Below, in pieces: positions 7,709 through 15,014 of a DNA stretch of 60,806 bases (the first letter of the stretch is position 1; each line of letters begins with the position of its first letter). Origin of the DNA: Oscillospiraceae bacterium (GTDB lineage Bacteria; Bacillota; Clostridia; Oscillospirales; Acutalibacteraceae); contig JAQXNV010000005.1 in assembly GCA_029098185.1 (NCBI GenBank), positions 1-60,806 on the forward strand, read 5' to 3'. The notes under the pieces were generated by a model that saw nothing but the letters and a program-made list of their open reading frames with translations, made no database searches and was not told the DNA's origin. The position numbers and the translations under genes were made by a program.

Positions 7709-7737
7709 TTGCATTTGGCCGCGTTTGGGTGTATAAT
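7709..7737 (+). promoter_or_regulatory. Promoter of the DUF3006-like and GGADGPTAIF small genes
   Basis: TTGCAT (7709-7714), 17-bp spacer, TATAAT (7732-7737). Back-to-back with the promoter at 7671-7699. Confidence 0.75.
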
Positions 7738-7767
7738 CAGAAAAACAAAGAGCGGAGGCGAAATAAG

Positions 7768-7941
7768 ATGGAACCGATCCCTTACACGGTCCTAAAAATT
7801 GACGGCGATTATGCGATCTTACAGCGAACCGATCTGCCGGACAGCGATACAGTCCTCATGGCCCGGGCGCTGCTGCCGGAGGAGATCACCGACGGCACCA
7901 AGCTGGTCATGGAAAATTTCTGCTACACCATCGTAGAATAA
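7768..7941 (+). CDS. Small protein resembling DUF3006
   Basis: 57 residues from the ATG at 7768, with GGAGG nine bases upstream; an earlier in-frame ATG at 7729 lies inside the promoter. The pattern YTVLKIDGDYAIL ... LLPEEITDGTKLVM matches the short beta-rich DUF3006 type (a 'vdrieGdyAvle ... lp.gv.eGdvl' pattern), proteins of unknown function usually 60-90 residues long. It is soluble, with no signal peptide. It appears to be co-transcribed with the next small gene, 12 bp downstream. The function is unknown and the family match is by eye. Confidence 0.6.
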   Translation: MEPIPYTVLKIDGDYAILQRTDLPDSDTVLMARALLPEEITDGTKLVMENFCYTIVE

Positions 7942-7953
7942 GGTGGGATTTTC

Positions 7954-8112
7954 ATGGTTGTGGTCATTGGCGGCGCCGACGGTCCCACCGCCATTTTTGT
8001 CAGGCACAAAATAACTTCGATCCCAAAGCGCTTTCTTGCTTTTTGGGGAATCGTGGTGGCGGGAGCATCATTGGTTTTCGGCCTGATGCGACTGTGCAAA
8101 AAGAAAAAATGA
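7954..8112 (+). CDS. 52-residue membrane protein with the GGADGPTAIF motif of Na+-pumping decarboxylase beta subunits
   Basis: ATG at 7954 preceded by AGGTGGG; stop TGA at 8110-8112. The protein begins MVVVIGGADGPTAIFVRHK, continues with one hydrophobic helix (about residues 28-45) and ends in a Lys-rich tail. GGADGPTAIF is a conserved segment of the beta subunit of oxaloacetate/methylmalonyl-CoA decarboxylase sodium pumps, which is about 400 residues long; here it stands alone at the N-terminus of a single-span protein. Short proteins of this kind are annotated in other anaerobes as oxaloacetate decarboxylase fragments. It has a clean ribosome site, shares a promoter with the preceding gene and is followed by a terminator, so it looks like a real gene rather than a remnant. 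Function unknown. Confidence 0.7.
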   Translation: MVVVIGGADGPTAIFVRHKITSIPKRFLAFWGIVVAGASLVFGLMRLCKKKK

Positions 8113-8117
8113 GCAAG

Positions 8118-8153
8118 AAAAATCACCCTGCTGCGTGCAAGGTGATTTTTTCT
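8118..8153. terminator. Intrinsic terminator between convergent genes
   Basis: Stem AAAAATCACC (8118-8127) with GGTGATTTTT (8141-8150), followed by TTC and T-rich sequence. A-rich on the left side too, so it is probably bidirectional. Confidence 0.8.
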
Positions 8154-8164
8154 TTGGATAACGA

Positions 8165-9598
8165 TTACCGCAGCCGTGGATCTTCCTTCATCCGACGGAG
8201 GTAATCTTTTGTTTCTTTGGCAACGATGCCGCCGAGGGCCAGCAAAGCGATGAGGTTCGGGAAAGCCATCATACCGTTGAAAATATCGGCGATGTTCCAG
8301 ACAGCTTCCACCGTCAGGTATGGACCGATGAGCACAGCGGCAATGTACAGGATCCGATAGCCAATTACTGCACCGCGGCTCTGGTTGGTTAGATATTCCA
8401 GACATTTTTCGCCATAATAGTCCCAACCCAAAATGGTGGTAAAGGCGAAGAACACCAGACAGATCATGAGGATAAAGGTGGGCACCTCTTTTGGCAGGAA
8501 CCACAGGCCATCCTGGAAAGCACGGGTAGTGATAGCAACGCCTTTAAGGCCATCCACCTGCCATGCGCCGGTGAGGATGATGGTCAGACCAGTCATGGTG
8601 CAGATGACGATAGTGTCGATAAAGGTACCGGTCATGGAAACAAGACCCTGGCGGACAGGCTCTCTTGTCTGAGCGGCAGCGGCAGCGATCGGTGCGGAAC
8701 CGAGGCCGGACTCGTTAGAGAAGATACCTCTGGCGATACCGGTCTGCATGGCGATAAAGAAGCTGCCCACAAGGCCGCCGGTAACAGCACCGGGATTAAA
8801 GGCACCGACAAAGATCTGTGCGATGGCGCCGGGGATAGCGGTAATGTTGCAGCAGATGACCATCAGGCAGAAAATGACGTAGATGACTGCCATGAACGGT
8901 ACGACAACACTGGCAACGCTGGAGATCCGCTTAATGCCGCCGATGACGACCAGCGCTACAGCCAAGGTGATGATGAGGCCGGCGATGACCACATAGATGG
9001 AAACGTCCTGTCCCAGGATGTTGATGCAGAAGCTCTTGTCGGGATCAAAGAAGTTACCCACTGCGGAGGTGATACCGTTGACCTGTGTGATGGTGCCGAT
9101 GCCCAGCAATCCGGCGCCGGCGCCAAAGAAGGCAAAGAGCTTTGCCAGCCATTTCCAGCGCTTGCCCATGCCGTTTTCAATGTAGTAGAAAGGACCGCCC
9201 AGCATTTTGCCGTCCTTGTCCGCGATCCGGTATTTGACGGACAGCAGACCTTCGGCGTATTTTGTTGCCATGCCGAAGAAAGCGGCGATCAGCATCCAGA
9301 ACAGGGCGCCGGGACCGCCGGCCGCAATGGCGGTAGCGACGCCGACGATGTTACCGGTGCCGATGGTGGCGGACAATGCGGTACAGAGCGAAGCAAAGCT
9401 GGAAACGTCACCAGATTTTTTGCCATCGCCCAGGTCCTCTTTTTTGACGATGAACTTCAGTGCACGGGGCAGATGCAATACCTGAATGAGACCCGTGCGG
9501 ATGGTCAGGTAAATACCTGTAGCCAGGATGATGACGATCAGCGGGATCCCCCAAACCCAGCCGTCAATCATCGAGATGATTTCGTTGAATTTTTCCAT
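8165..9598 (-). CDS. Alanine/glycine:cation symporter (AgcS family)
   Basis: 477 residues from the ATG at 9598, preceded by GGGGGA; the longer in-frame form would start inside the terminator hairpin of the leader. The protein is highly hydrophobic with about 11 membrane spans and the family motifs near the N-terminus (GIPLIVIILATGIYLTIRTG), GTGNIVGVATAIA..GPGA and GIARGIFSNESGLGSAPIAAA. AgcS proteins import alanine and/or glycine with Na+. A glycine riboswitch plus terminator lies directly upstream, which points to glycine as a substrate. By analogy with other symporters of this type, glycine probably switches it off. Confidence 0.93.
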   Translation of the reverse strand: MEKFNEIISMIDGWVWGIPLIVIILATGIYLTIRTGLIQVLHLPRALKFIVKKEDLGDGKKSGDVSSFASLCTALSATIGTGNIVGVATAIAAGGPGALFWMLIAAFFGMATKYAEGLLSVKYRIADKDGKMLGGPFYYIENGMGKRWKWLAKLFAFFGAGAGLLGIGTITQVNGITSAVGNFFDPDKSFCINILGQDVSIYVVIAGLIITLAVALVVIGGIKRISSVASVVVPFMAVIYVIFCLMVICCNITAIPGAIAQIFVGAFNPGAVTGGLVGSFFIAMQTGIARGIFSNESGLGSAPIAAAAAQTREPVRQGLVSMTGTFIDTIVICTMTGLTIILTGAWQVDGLKGVAITTRAFQDGLWFLPKEVPTFILMICLVFFAFTTILGWDYYGEKCLEYLTNQSRGAVIGYRILYIAAVLIGPYLTVEAVWNIADIFNGMMAFPNLIALLALGGIVAKETKDYLRRMKEDPRLR

Positions 9599-9614
9599 TA
9601 GTTTTCCCCCATAA

Positions 9615-9647
9615 ATAAAAAATGAAGTCGATTGCGACATCGACTTC
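9615..9647 (-). terminator. Riboswitch-associated intrinsic terminator
   Basis: Minus-strand stem GAAGTCGAT (9647-9639) with ATCGACTTC (9632-9624), then ATTTTTTATTT, ending just before the symporter ribosome site. This is the likely expression platform of the glycine riboswitch. Confidence 0.85.
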
Positions 9648-9738
9648 CGGAGAAAAAGAACATGAGGAAAGGCGCCCTAAACGCTAGGGCCATTGCGGTT
9701 GTTTTAGCGTATGCGGCCAACAGCTCGCACCTAAAATC

Positions 9739-9820
9739 ACTCTGTCCTTTTGCCTGAGAGATTAGCGGGCAGACCCGCCTGACACCTTCGGCGCTCAAAT
9801 TGAGACTCTCCAGAGAAGTA
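9739..9820 (-). promoter_or_regulatory. Glycine riboswitch (single aptamer)
   Basis: Reading the minus strand from 9820: CTCTGGAGAGTCTCA, then GCGCCGAAGGTG, a GC-rich P3 arm (GGCGGGTCTGCCCGC) and the diagnostic CTCTCAGGCAAAAGGACAGAG. These are the conserved blocks of the glycine aptamer. No second aptamer core is visible in the roughly 90 nt before the terminator, though that stretch has its own hairpin (GCCCTA/TAGGGC). It controls the symporter downstream. Confidence 0.93.
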
Positions 9821-9832
9821 ATTAACAAATTT

Positions 9833-9861
9833 AATTTACCACATTTTTATGGATTTCGCAA
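9833..9861 (-). promoter_or_regulatory. Promoter of the riboswitch-symporter transcript
   Basis: Minus strand TTGCGA (9861-9856), 17-bp spacer, TAAATT (9838-9833), about 13 bp upstream of the aptamer. Confidence 0.65.
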
Positions 9862-9913
9862 GTATTTCCGTGCATATTTTGCATAAAAACGCATTTTTTT
9901 TTGGATAAACAAG

Positions 9914-9950
9914 ATAAAAACTGCCCACAAATCCCCTTGTGAGCAGTTTT
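9914..9950 (-). terminator. Intrinsic terminator after the CapA-like gene
   Basis: Minus-strand stem AAACTGCTCACAA with TTGTGGGCAGTTTT (one G-U pair), ending in TTTTTATC. Confidence 0.8.
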
Positions 9951-9971
9951 GATTCGATGATAGAAAAATCG

Positions 9972-11471
9972 TTACGCCGCTTTGGAAACCGTAATGACAG
10001 TAGCGGTGCTGTGAGATCCTGTGTCATTACCATAGGAGGACGAAGCCGTATCATTTTCCGCAGAAGATGCTTCTTTGGTCTCCTCATCCGGGGCGCTCTC
10101 ACTTAGCACATCACTCTGGAAACCATCGGTGCTGTCGCTGTAAAGAGAAGCATTGGGATCTGTCAGTGTCGTTACCTGGCCGCCCAGAGCGTTAAATGCT
10201 TTGATGCCTTTTCCCACCAGCTCCATGGTCCGGTCGTAGGAAGCCTGGGCTTCTTCTTTGCCCGTATCTGTAGCCGACAGGTTCAGATCAGACCAGTCCT
10301 CGCCGGTTTTCAGCGGAACGATCTCATAGGTGCGCCGGTCGTTTTCATTATAATACATATGCACCCAGGTGGGGATCACATCCACGCTGGTCAGTTCCAC
10401 CGTACCATCGCCTTTTTTGGAGAAGTTGGTGTAAAACAGCAGACCGTCCTCTGTGTGGGCAGTGCTGATGTCCTCCGCCATCAGCTCATGGCGCTGGTTG
10501 GAAAGTTCATTGCCCATGGAATAGAGACAGACGGTTTTCTTGCCGGTTTTCTCTGAGGTGATGACTTCTACCGGCTCAATGACGTGCGGATGGCCGCCGA
10601 CGATGGCATCAAAGCCGATGTCGCACATTTTCTGGGCGATCTTTTCCTGATACGCTACAGGAGACAGGTGATACTCTTCGCCCCAGTGGATATAGAGAAT
10701 GGTCGCTTCTGCGCCGTCGGCCTTCATGTCTGCCATGCACTGTTCCATGGATCGATAAAATTCATCCAGCCGGTTGTAATCGAAGGTGTTGATGCGCTGG
10801 GCAAACTCGTCGCTGATGGGCACGCCGTTGAGATACGTCGTGTCGCCCTCGTGGGTGATGTAAACATAGTTGACCATGCCCACTTTAATGCCGTTGATGT
10901 CCACGATCTTGTACCGCTTGTCGCTGGGCTTTTCCACGGTGCCGATCCAGTCCAGCCCCTTGTCGGTAAGTACCTTCTGGGTGCGCTCAAAGCCGTCAAA
11001 GCCGGTATCGCCCACATGGTTGCCGGCGGTGAGCGCCATGTCGAAGCCGGCGTCCACCAAAGCGTCTATGATCGCGTCCGGGCTGTTAAAACAGGGGTAG
11101 CCGGTGTAAGGCTCAAAGCCGCCCAGAGAAATTTCCAGATTGGTCACAGCGTAGTCGGCCTTTTCCGTATATCGCTTGACATATTGGAAGATCTCATGGA
11201 AATCGTAGGTGTCGCTTTTCTCATCGTAATAGGCGGTGAGGAAAGGGGAGTGCAGCATAATGTCGCCGGTGCTAAGGATGCTGGCTGTCGAAACGACGGC
11301 ATTGGGGTCAACGACTGCTTCGGAGGAGGTGACTTCTGTCTCGGAAGCCTGTCTTTCCGGCTGAGCATCATTGGCTCCGCCGCATCCGGTAAGGGTCAGG
11401 CAGAGGGAGAATACAAAGGCAAGGCACAGCAGTAGAGAAAAATACCGGGCCCGAGTCCGTTTTTGGTTCAT
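9972..11471 (-). CDS. CapA-family lipoprotein (PGA_cap metallophosphoesterase-like)
   Basis: 499 residues from the ATG at 11471 (GGAAG upstream). A lipoprotein signal ends in the lipobox LTGC with Cys30, followed by a Ser/Thr/Glu-rich linker. The CapA domain spans about residues 62-390: STGDIMLHSPF, NLEISLGG, TAGNHVGDTGFDG, ILYIHWGEEY and VGGHPHVIEP, the metal-binding pattern of metallophosphoesterase-like PGA_cap proteins. The C-terminal 80 residues are Ser/Glu-rich. CapA was named for poly-gamma-glutamate capsule synthesis, but most homologues, like this one, lie away from capBC genes; a cell-envelope hydrolase role is likely. No capsule synthetase genes are in the window. Confidence 0.85.
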   Translation of the reverse strand: MNQKRTRARYFSLLLCLAFVFSLCLTLTGCGGANDAQPERQASETEVTSSEAVVDPNAVVSTASILSTGDIMLHSPFLTAYYDEKSDTYDFHEIFQYVKRYTEKADYAVTNLEISLGGFEPYTGYPCFNSPDAIIDALVDAGFDMALTAGNHVGDTGFDGFERTQKVLTDKGLDWIGTVEKPSDKRYKIVDINGIKVGMVNYVYITHEGDTTYLNGVPISDEFAQRINTFDYNRLDEFYRSMEQCMADMKADGAEATILYIHWGEEYHLSPVAYQEKIAQKMCDIGFDAIVGGHPHVIEPVEVITSEKTGKKTVCLYSMGNELSNQRHELMAEDISTAHTEDGLLFYTNFSKKGDGTVELTSVDVIPTWVHMYYNENDRRTYEIVPLKTGEDWSDLNLSATDTGKEEAQASYDRTMELVGKGIKAFNALGGQVTTLTDPNASLYSDSTDGFQSDVLSESAPDEETKEASSAENDTASSSYGNDTGSHSTATVITVSKAA

Positions 11472-11592
11472 GGAACACACTTCCATTCTTTTGAAATTCC
11501 AGCGCTGTTTGGCTGTTGAGAGATTGTGGGAATTACAGACAGTATACAATGGTTTTCCCGAAAATAAAATAGAAAAATGCAGGTTTTTCAAA

Positions 11593-11618
11593 AGAAAAAG
11601 CCCTCCAAAGGGAGGGCT
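11593..11618 (-). terminator. Intrinsic terminator after the His-tailed protein gene
   Basis: Minus-strand stem GCCCTCC with GGAGGGC (11617-11611 and 11606-11600), then TTTTTC. It begins 6 bp after the stop codon. Confidence 0.85.
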
Positions 11619-11623
11619 TCTCC

Positions 11624-12466
11624 TTATTCGTGGTGGTGATCGTGGTCATGATCGTGGTGCTCATGATCGTGGTCATGATGATGGTGATGGTCGTGATCGT
11701 GATGATGGTGCTCCGCAACACGGAACGCATGGGTAGCGGTGAAGCTGGTCGCCTCGTATTTGCCGTCGGGATCTTTCGTCTCGTCTGTTGCACGGACGAT
11801 CATGCAGTAAGTACCGGCTTCCTCCGGGCAGATGGTGACAACACCATTCTCATCGGCAGTGACCTGTGTTTCTTCTGTGCCGTCATCGGTCAGGTGAACA
11901 AGGGTGGCTGGCAGCTTTGCGCCCGGCTTGCCCTGCACTATGATCTGGAACGAAATGGTGTGTCCGGCTTCGTAACCCATGCCGGTGGTAGGCAGGATGC
12001 TGATCTCCATAGAGGGGATCTGATACATCTCGTTCTCGTGGAAGTGGCCAACCGGCACGACCATCGTGGCGTACTGGTGGTAGTTCCGAACCTCCTGGGC
12101 GTCGGGATAAGCGGTTCTGTCGCCGAACTTGTAGTCCTCATCCCGCTCGCCGTATTTGGCCCAGCAGTTGTTGTACTCAGCGATGAAGGTGTAAAAGCCT
12201 TCTTCCGGCGTGTCGAATGCGGTCAGGTCGATGGCTTCCTCGTCGCTGATCTCTGCCTTGACTTCAGAAATGGTGCCGTCCGGCGCGCAGACAGTGTACG
12301 TCATCTGATCGATGTTCACCAATCCATCCTTCTGGCAGTTATGCCCCCAGTTGACGGTGACCATGATGGGATCTCCGGCGTGATAGTGGGTGATGAAGTC
12401 CTCCATCCAGCCCTCATGGCCGTGGACCAGCTTGTGGGTCGTATCGCGGAATGCTTTAGTTTCCAT
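11624..12466 (-). CDS. Putative metal-binding protein with DUF4198-like domain and His/Asp-rich tail
   Basis: 280 residues from the ATG at 12466, with GGGG upstream; the longer in-frame form includes promoter sequence. The N-terminal half looks like a DUF4198-type beta fold (DPIMVTVNWGHNC ... FYTFIAEYNNCWAKYG) and the region around residues 160-240 like an Ig/carboxypeptidase-regulatory repeat (GHTISFQIIVQGKPGAKLPA). The last 29 residues are almost only His and Asp, the kind of tail seen in nickel, cobalt or zinc binding proteins. DUF4198 proteins are usually extracytoplasmic, yet no signal peptide or lipobox is visible here. Binding of a transition metal is a reasonable inference; which metal, and the compartment, are unknown. 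It has its own promoter and terminator. Confidence 0.7.
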   Translation of the reverse strand: METKAFRDTTHKLVHGHEGWMEDFITHYHAGDPIMVTVNWGHNCQKDGLVNIDQMTYTVCAPDGTISEVKAEISDEEAIDLTAFDTPEEGFYTFIAEYNNCWAKYGERDEDYKFGDRTAYPDAQEVRNYHQYATMVVPVGHFHENEMYQIPSMEISILPTTGMGYEAGHTISFQIIVQGKPGAKLPATLVHLTDDGTEETQVTADENGVVTICPEEAGTYCMIVRATDETKDPDGKYEATSFTATHAFRVAEHHHHDHDHHHHHDHDHEHHDHDHDHHHE

Positions 12467-12513
12467 AATAGGTTGTCCCCTTTCGACAAAAATGTGAACG
12501 TTTTCCAAACAAG

Positions 12514-12542
12514 ATTTTAGCACGATGGCAAAAGGGATGCAA
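12514..12542 (-). promoter_or_regulatory. Promoter of the His-tailed protein gene
   Basis: Minus strand TTGCAT (12542-12537), 17-bp spacer, TAAAAT (12519-12514). Confidence 0.75.
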
Positions 12543-12674
12543 TGCCTTCATGATAGAAATTTATCAATAACCATGCTTTCGTTTTGTGTGACAAAAATGA
12601 CATTTGATTTCTGTGAACTTTTTCCAAAGGCGGCGCGGTACGTTTTTTTGGCGGGAACTTTTTGGCAATATCCT

Positions 12675-12703
12675 TTGCAATAGGGGGAAAACCATGGTAT
12701 CAT
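12675..12703 (+). promoter_or_regulatory. Promoter of the GNAT-deaminase-AhcY operon
   Basis: TTGCAA (12675-12680), 17-bp spacer, TATCAT (12698-12703), 30 bp before the first GNAT start. No other strong promoter is seen until 18.3 kb. Confidence 0.7.
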
Positions 12704-12733
12704 GAAAGAGAATCTGACAGGGAGGTTGCGCGT

Positions 12734-13186
12734 ATGGAAACATATTATAAAGGATACCGCTTCACAAAAGATCAATCGGAGATCCACCCAAAGGAAGTGC
12801 ATCGCCTGCTGGAGCAGACCTACTGGGCAAAGGGACGTCCGCTGCAGGTAGTTGCCCGGTCGATGAAAAATTCTCTGTGCTTTGGGGTGTTCAGTCCAGA
12901 CGACGAGCTGGTGGGTTTTGCCCGGATGATCACCGATTACGCCGTGACCTACTATGTCAGCGATGTGGTCATCGACGAATCTCACCGCAACAAGAGCATC
13001 GGTACCCATCTGATCAAATTTATGACAGAGAGCGAGGAAGTCCGCGGCTTAAAGGGCGTGCTGCTGACGACCTATGCCCATAGCTTTTATGAAAAACTGG
13101 GCTTTGAGCGCAATGCCCAGAAGTGTATGCTGCGGCCGGCGGGAGCCAGTATGCACCTGCGGCAGGAGGAGTTGCCATGCAAATAA
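12734..13186 (+). CDS. GNAT family N-acetyltransferase
   Basis: 150 residues from the ATG at 12734, with GGGAGG eight bases upstream. The fold shows FGVFSPDDELVGFARMI, the beta4 strand VSDVVIDESHRNKSIGTHLI (the acetyl-CoA pyrophosphate loop normally reads Q/RxxGxG/A; here it is HRNKSIG) and FYEKLGFERN near the end. These place it in the GNAT superfamily, which transfers acetyl groups from acetyl-CoA to amines. The substrate cannot be predicted. It overlaps the next GNAT gene by 10 bp and is first in the operon. Confidence 0.85.
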   Translation: METYYKGYRFTKDQSEIHPKEVHRLLEQTYWAKGRPLQVVARSMKNSLCFGVFSPDDELVGFARMITDYAVTYYVSDVVIDESHRNKSIGTHLIKFMTESEEVRGLKGVLLTTYAHSFYEKLGFERNAQKCMLRPAGASMHLRQEELPCK

Positions 13187-13695
13187 CATTTTTACCGGTA
13201 ACGCAGCCGGAACAGATCGATACCCTGGCCGCTTTGGCAAAAGAGATCTGGCAGGAGCATTTTACGCCAATCTTAAAGCCAGGACAGGTGGATTACATGG
13301 TGGAGAAGTTTCAGTCGGTCCCCGCAATGACCGAGCAGATCCAGCATGGGGGATACCGCTATTTTCTTTTGCAAAAAGGCACTGTGCCCATTGGGTATAC
13401 GGGCGTGAAAAGCGAAAACGGCAAGCTGTTTCTCAGTAAGCTGTACCTGCAAAAACAGCATCGGGGAAAGGGCTATGCTTCTAAGGCCTTTGCGTTTTTG
13501 GAATCGCTCTGTCAAAAGGAGGGGCTTTCCGCTATTTGGCTGACGGTGAACCGCTATAATACAGACACCATCGCCATTTACAAAAAGAAAGGCTTTTCGG
13601 TGATTCGGACCCAGGTGACAGATATTGGCGGCGGCTACGTCATGGACGACTATGTGATGGAAAAACCGGTGGGAGGGACGTCTCATGCTGTTTGA
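13177..13695 (+). CDS. GNAT family N-acetyltransferase
   Basis: 172 residues; start ATG at 13177 with AGGAGG upstream, inside the end of the preceding gene. Core motifs are LFLSKLYLQKQHRGKGYASKAF (the acetyl-CoA loop HRGKGYASK) and IYKKKGFSVIRTQVTDIGGGYVMDDY. The ending resembles GNAT proteins of the YjgM/WecD-like group that act on small molecules or dipeptides, but I cannot assign a substrate. It overlaps the following deaminase gene by 11 bp, so the two GNATs and the SAM by-product genes form one coupled unit. Whether the GNATs take part in that pathway is unknown. Confidence 0.87.
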   Translation: MQITFLPVTQPEQIDTLAALAKEIWQEHFTPILKPGQVDYMVEKFQSVPAMTEQIQHGGYRYFLLQKGTVPIGYTGVKSENGKLFLSKLYLQKQHRGKGYASKAFAFLESLCQKEGLSAIWLTVNRYNTDTIAIYKKKGFSVIRTQVTDIGGGYVMDDYVMEKPVGGTSHAV

Positions 13696-14977
13696 GCAGA
13701 TCACCATTTTGGATAAGACGCTGACCTGCCGGAGCGGCTGTTATGTGGGGACCCGCGGCGACCGCATCGCGTATATCGGGGCCTGTCCGCCGGCGGAGGA
13801 TTTCGGCTTACGGTATAACGGCAGCGGCAAACTGCTGATGACAGGTCTCATCAACAGCCATAGCCATGGGCCGATGACGCTGCTGCGGGGCTATGCGGAA
13901 AACCGCACCCTCTACGATTGGCTGAACAACAAGGTGTTTCCCTTTGAGGCTAAGCTGCAAGAGGAGGACATCTACAACGGCGCCATGCTGGCCTTTGCGG
14001 AGATGCTTCGGTTTGGGGTGGTGTCTAGTTCGGAGATGTACTACATGGGCAAGGCCATGGGACAGGCTGTGCTGGACAGCGGTATTCGGGGCAATATCAG
14101 CCTGTCGGTCACCTGCTTTGATGACAGCGACTTGTACGATCTGCCCATCTATCAGGAAACCATGGCGCTGCTGCCAAAGCTCCACAATGCGGGTAACGGC
14201 CGCTTAAAGCTGGACCTTTCCATTCACGGCGAGTATACCTCTACGCCAAAGGTGGTTCAGCAGATGGGAAAGCTCTCTAAGGAGACGGGTCTCATCACCC
14301 AGATACACCTTTCGGAAACGAAGCAGGAGCATACAGATTGTATTGCCCGCCACGGTTGTACGCCAACGGCCTATTTTGCGGAGCAGGGCGTACTGGATAT
14401 GCCGGTCGTTGCCGCCCACTGCGTCCATGTAACGCCGGAGGACCGAAAGCTTTTGGCGAAACACGGCGTGACAGCGGTGAGCTGTCCTGTCAGCAATTTA
14501 AAGCTGGCCAGTGGGTTTTGTAAAGTGCGTTCTTTGCTGGACAGCGGCGTCAATGTGGCTGTCGGCACCGACGGCCCAGCCAGCAACAATTCGCTGAACC
14601 TGTGGAGCGATCTGAAGCTGCTGTCTATTTTGTCGAAAGCAGCGGAGGAGGATCCCACAGCCATCTCGCCAAAACAATCGCTGGAAATGGCTACGGTCAA
14701 TGGGGCCAAAGGCCAGGGCCGGCCGGATTGCGGCGTGCTCCGGGTGGGGAATAAAGCCGATCTTATCGTGCTGAATCTCGATGTGCCGTGGATGTATCCG
14801 GTACACAGCATGGAGACAAATCTCGTTTATTCTGCCCAGGGCAGCGACGTCTGCCTGACGATGGTGGACGGCGTTGTCTTATATCGGGACGGGGAATATC
14901 CCACCCTGGATATTGAAAAAATACAAGCAAACGCAGCAGCTAGCACCAAAGCGGTGCTATCCCGCTTAGAAGAATAA
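13685..14977 (+). CDS. mtaD: 5'-methylthioadenosine/S-adenosylhomocysteine deaminase family amidohydrolase (first copy)
   Basis: 430 residues, the usual length for MtaD/DadD and guanine-deaminase-like amidohydrolases. Metal-site motifs in order: NSHSHGPMTLLRG (residues ~56-68), IHGEYTST (~180), IHLSETK (~208), AAHCVHVTPED (~243) and GTDGPASNNSLNL (~298). The family hydrolyses the 6-amino group of 5'-modified adenosines (MTA, SAH, 5'-deoxyadenosine). It is translationally coupled to the GNAT gene before it (11-bp overlap) and is followed by a purine nucleoside phosphorylase and a second deaminase, which supports action on adenosine derivatives. Substrate preference relative to the second copy is not clear from the sequence. 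Confidence 0.85.
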   Translation: MLFEQITILDKTLTCRSGCYVGTRGDRIAYIGACPPAEDFGLRYNGSGKLLMTGLINSHSHGPMTLLRGYAENRTLYDWLNNKVFPFEAKLQEEDIYNGAMLAFAEMLRFGVVSSSEMYYMGKAMGQAVLDSGIRGNISLSVTCFDDSDLYDLPIYQETMALLPKLHNAGNGRLKLDLSIHGEYTSTPKVVQQMGKLSKETGLITQIHLSETKQEHTDCIARHGCTPTAYFAEQGVLDMPVVAAHCVHVTPEDRKLLAKHGVTAVSCPVSNLKLASGFCKVRSLLDSGVNVAVGTDGPASNNSLNLWSDLKLLSILSKAAEEDPTAISPKQSLEMATVNGAKGQGRPDCGVLRVGNKADLIVLNLDVPWMYPVHSMETNLVYSAQGSDVCLTMVDGVVLYRDGEYPTLDIEKIQANAAASTKAVLSRLEE

Positions 14978-14994
14978 CTATCTTTATCTATAAT
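14966..14994 (+). promoter_or_regulatory. Possible internal promoter before the nucleoside phosphorylase
   Basis: TTAGAA (14966-14971), 17-bp spacer, TATAAT (14989-14994), overlapping the end of the deaminase gene. The -35 is weak, and the -10 lies only 20 bp from the start codon. Confidence 0.3.
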
Positions 14995-15014
14995 TTGGAA
15001 AAGGAGTGTACCAA

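Noticed and set aside
9650-9738. Second glycine aptamer
   Set aside because: The conserved GCCGAAGG and AGGCAAAAGGAC blocks occur only once.
11630-12520. 296-residue open frame on the plus strand opposite the His-tailed gene
   Set aside because: Its Val/Met-rich start is just the complement of the His/Asp codon run; the minus-strand gene has promoter, ribosome site and terminator.
12662-12733. Longer start for the first GNAT gene
   Set aside because: It would begin within the promoter, and GGGAGG is spaced correctly only for the ATG at 12734.
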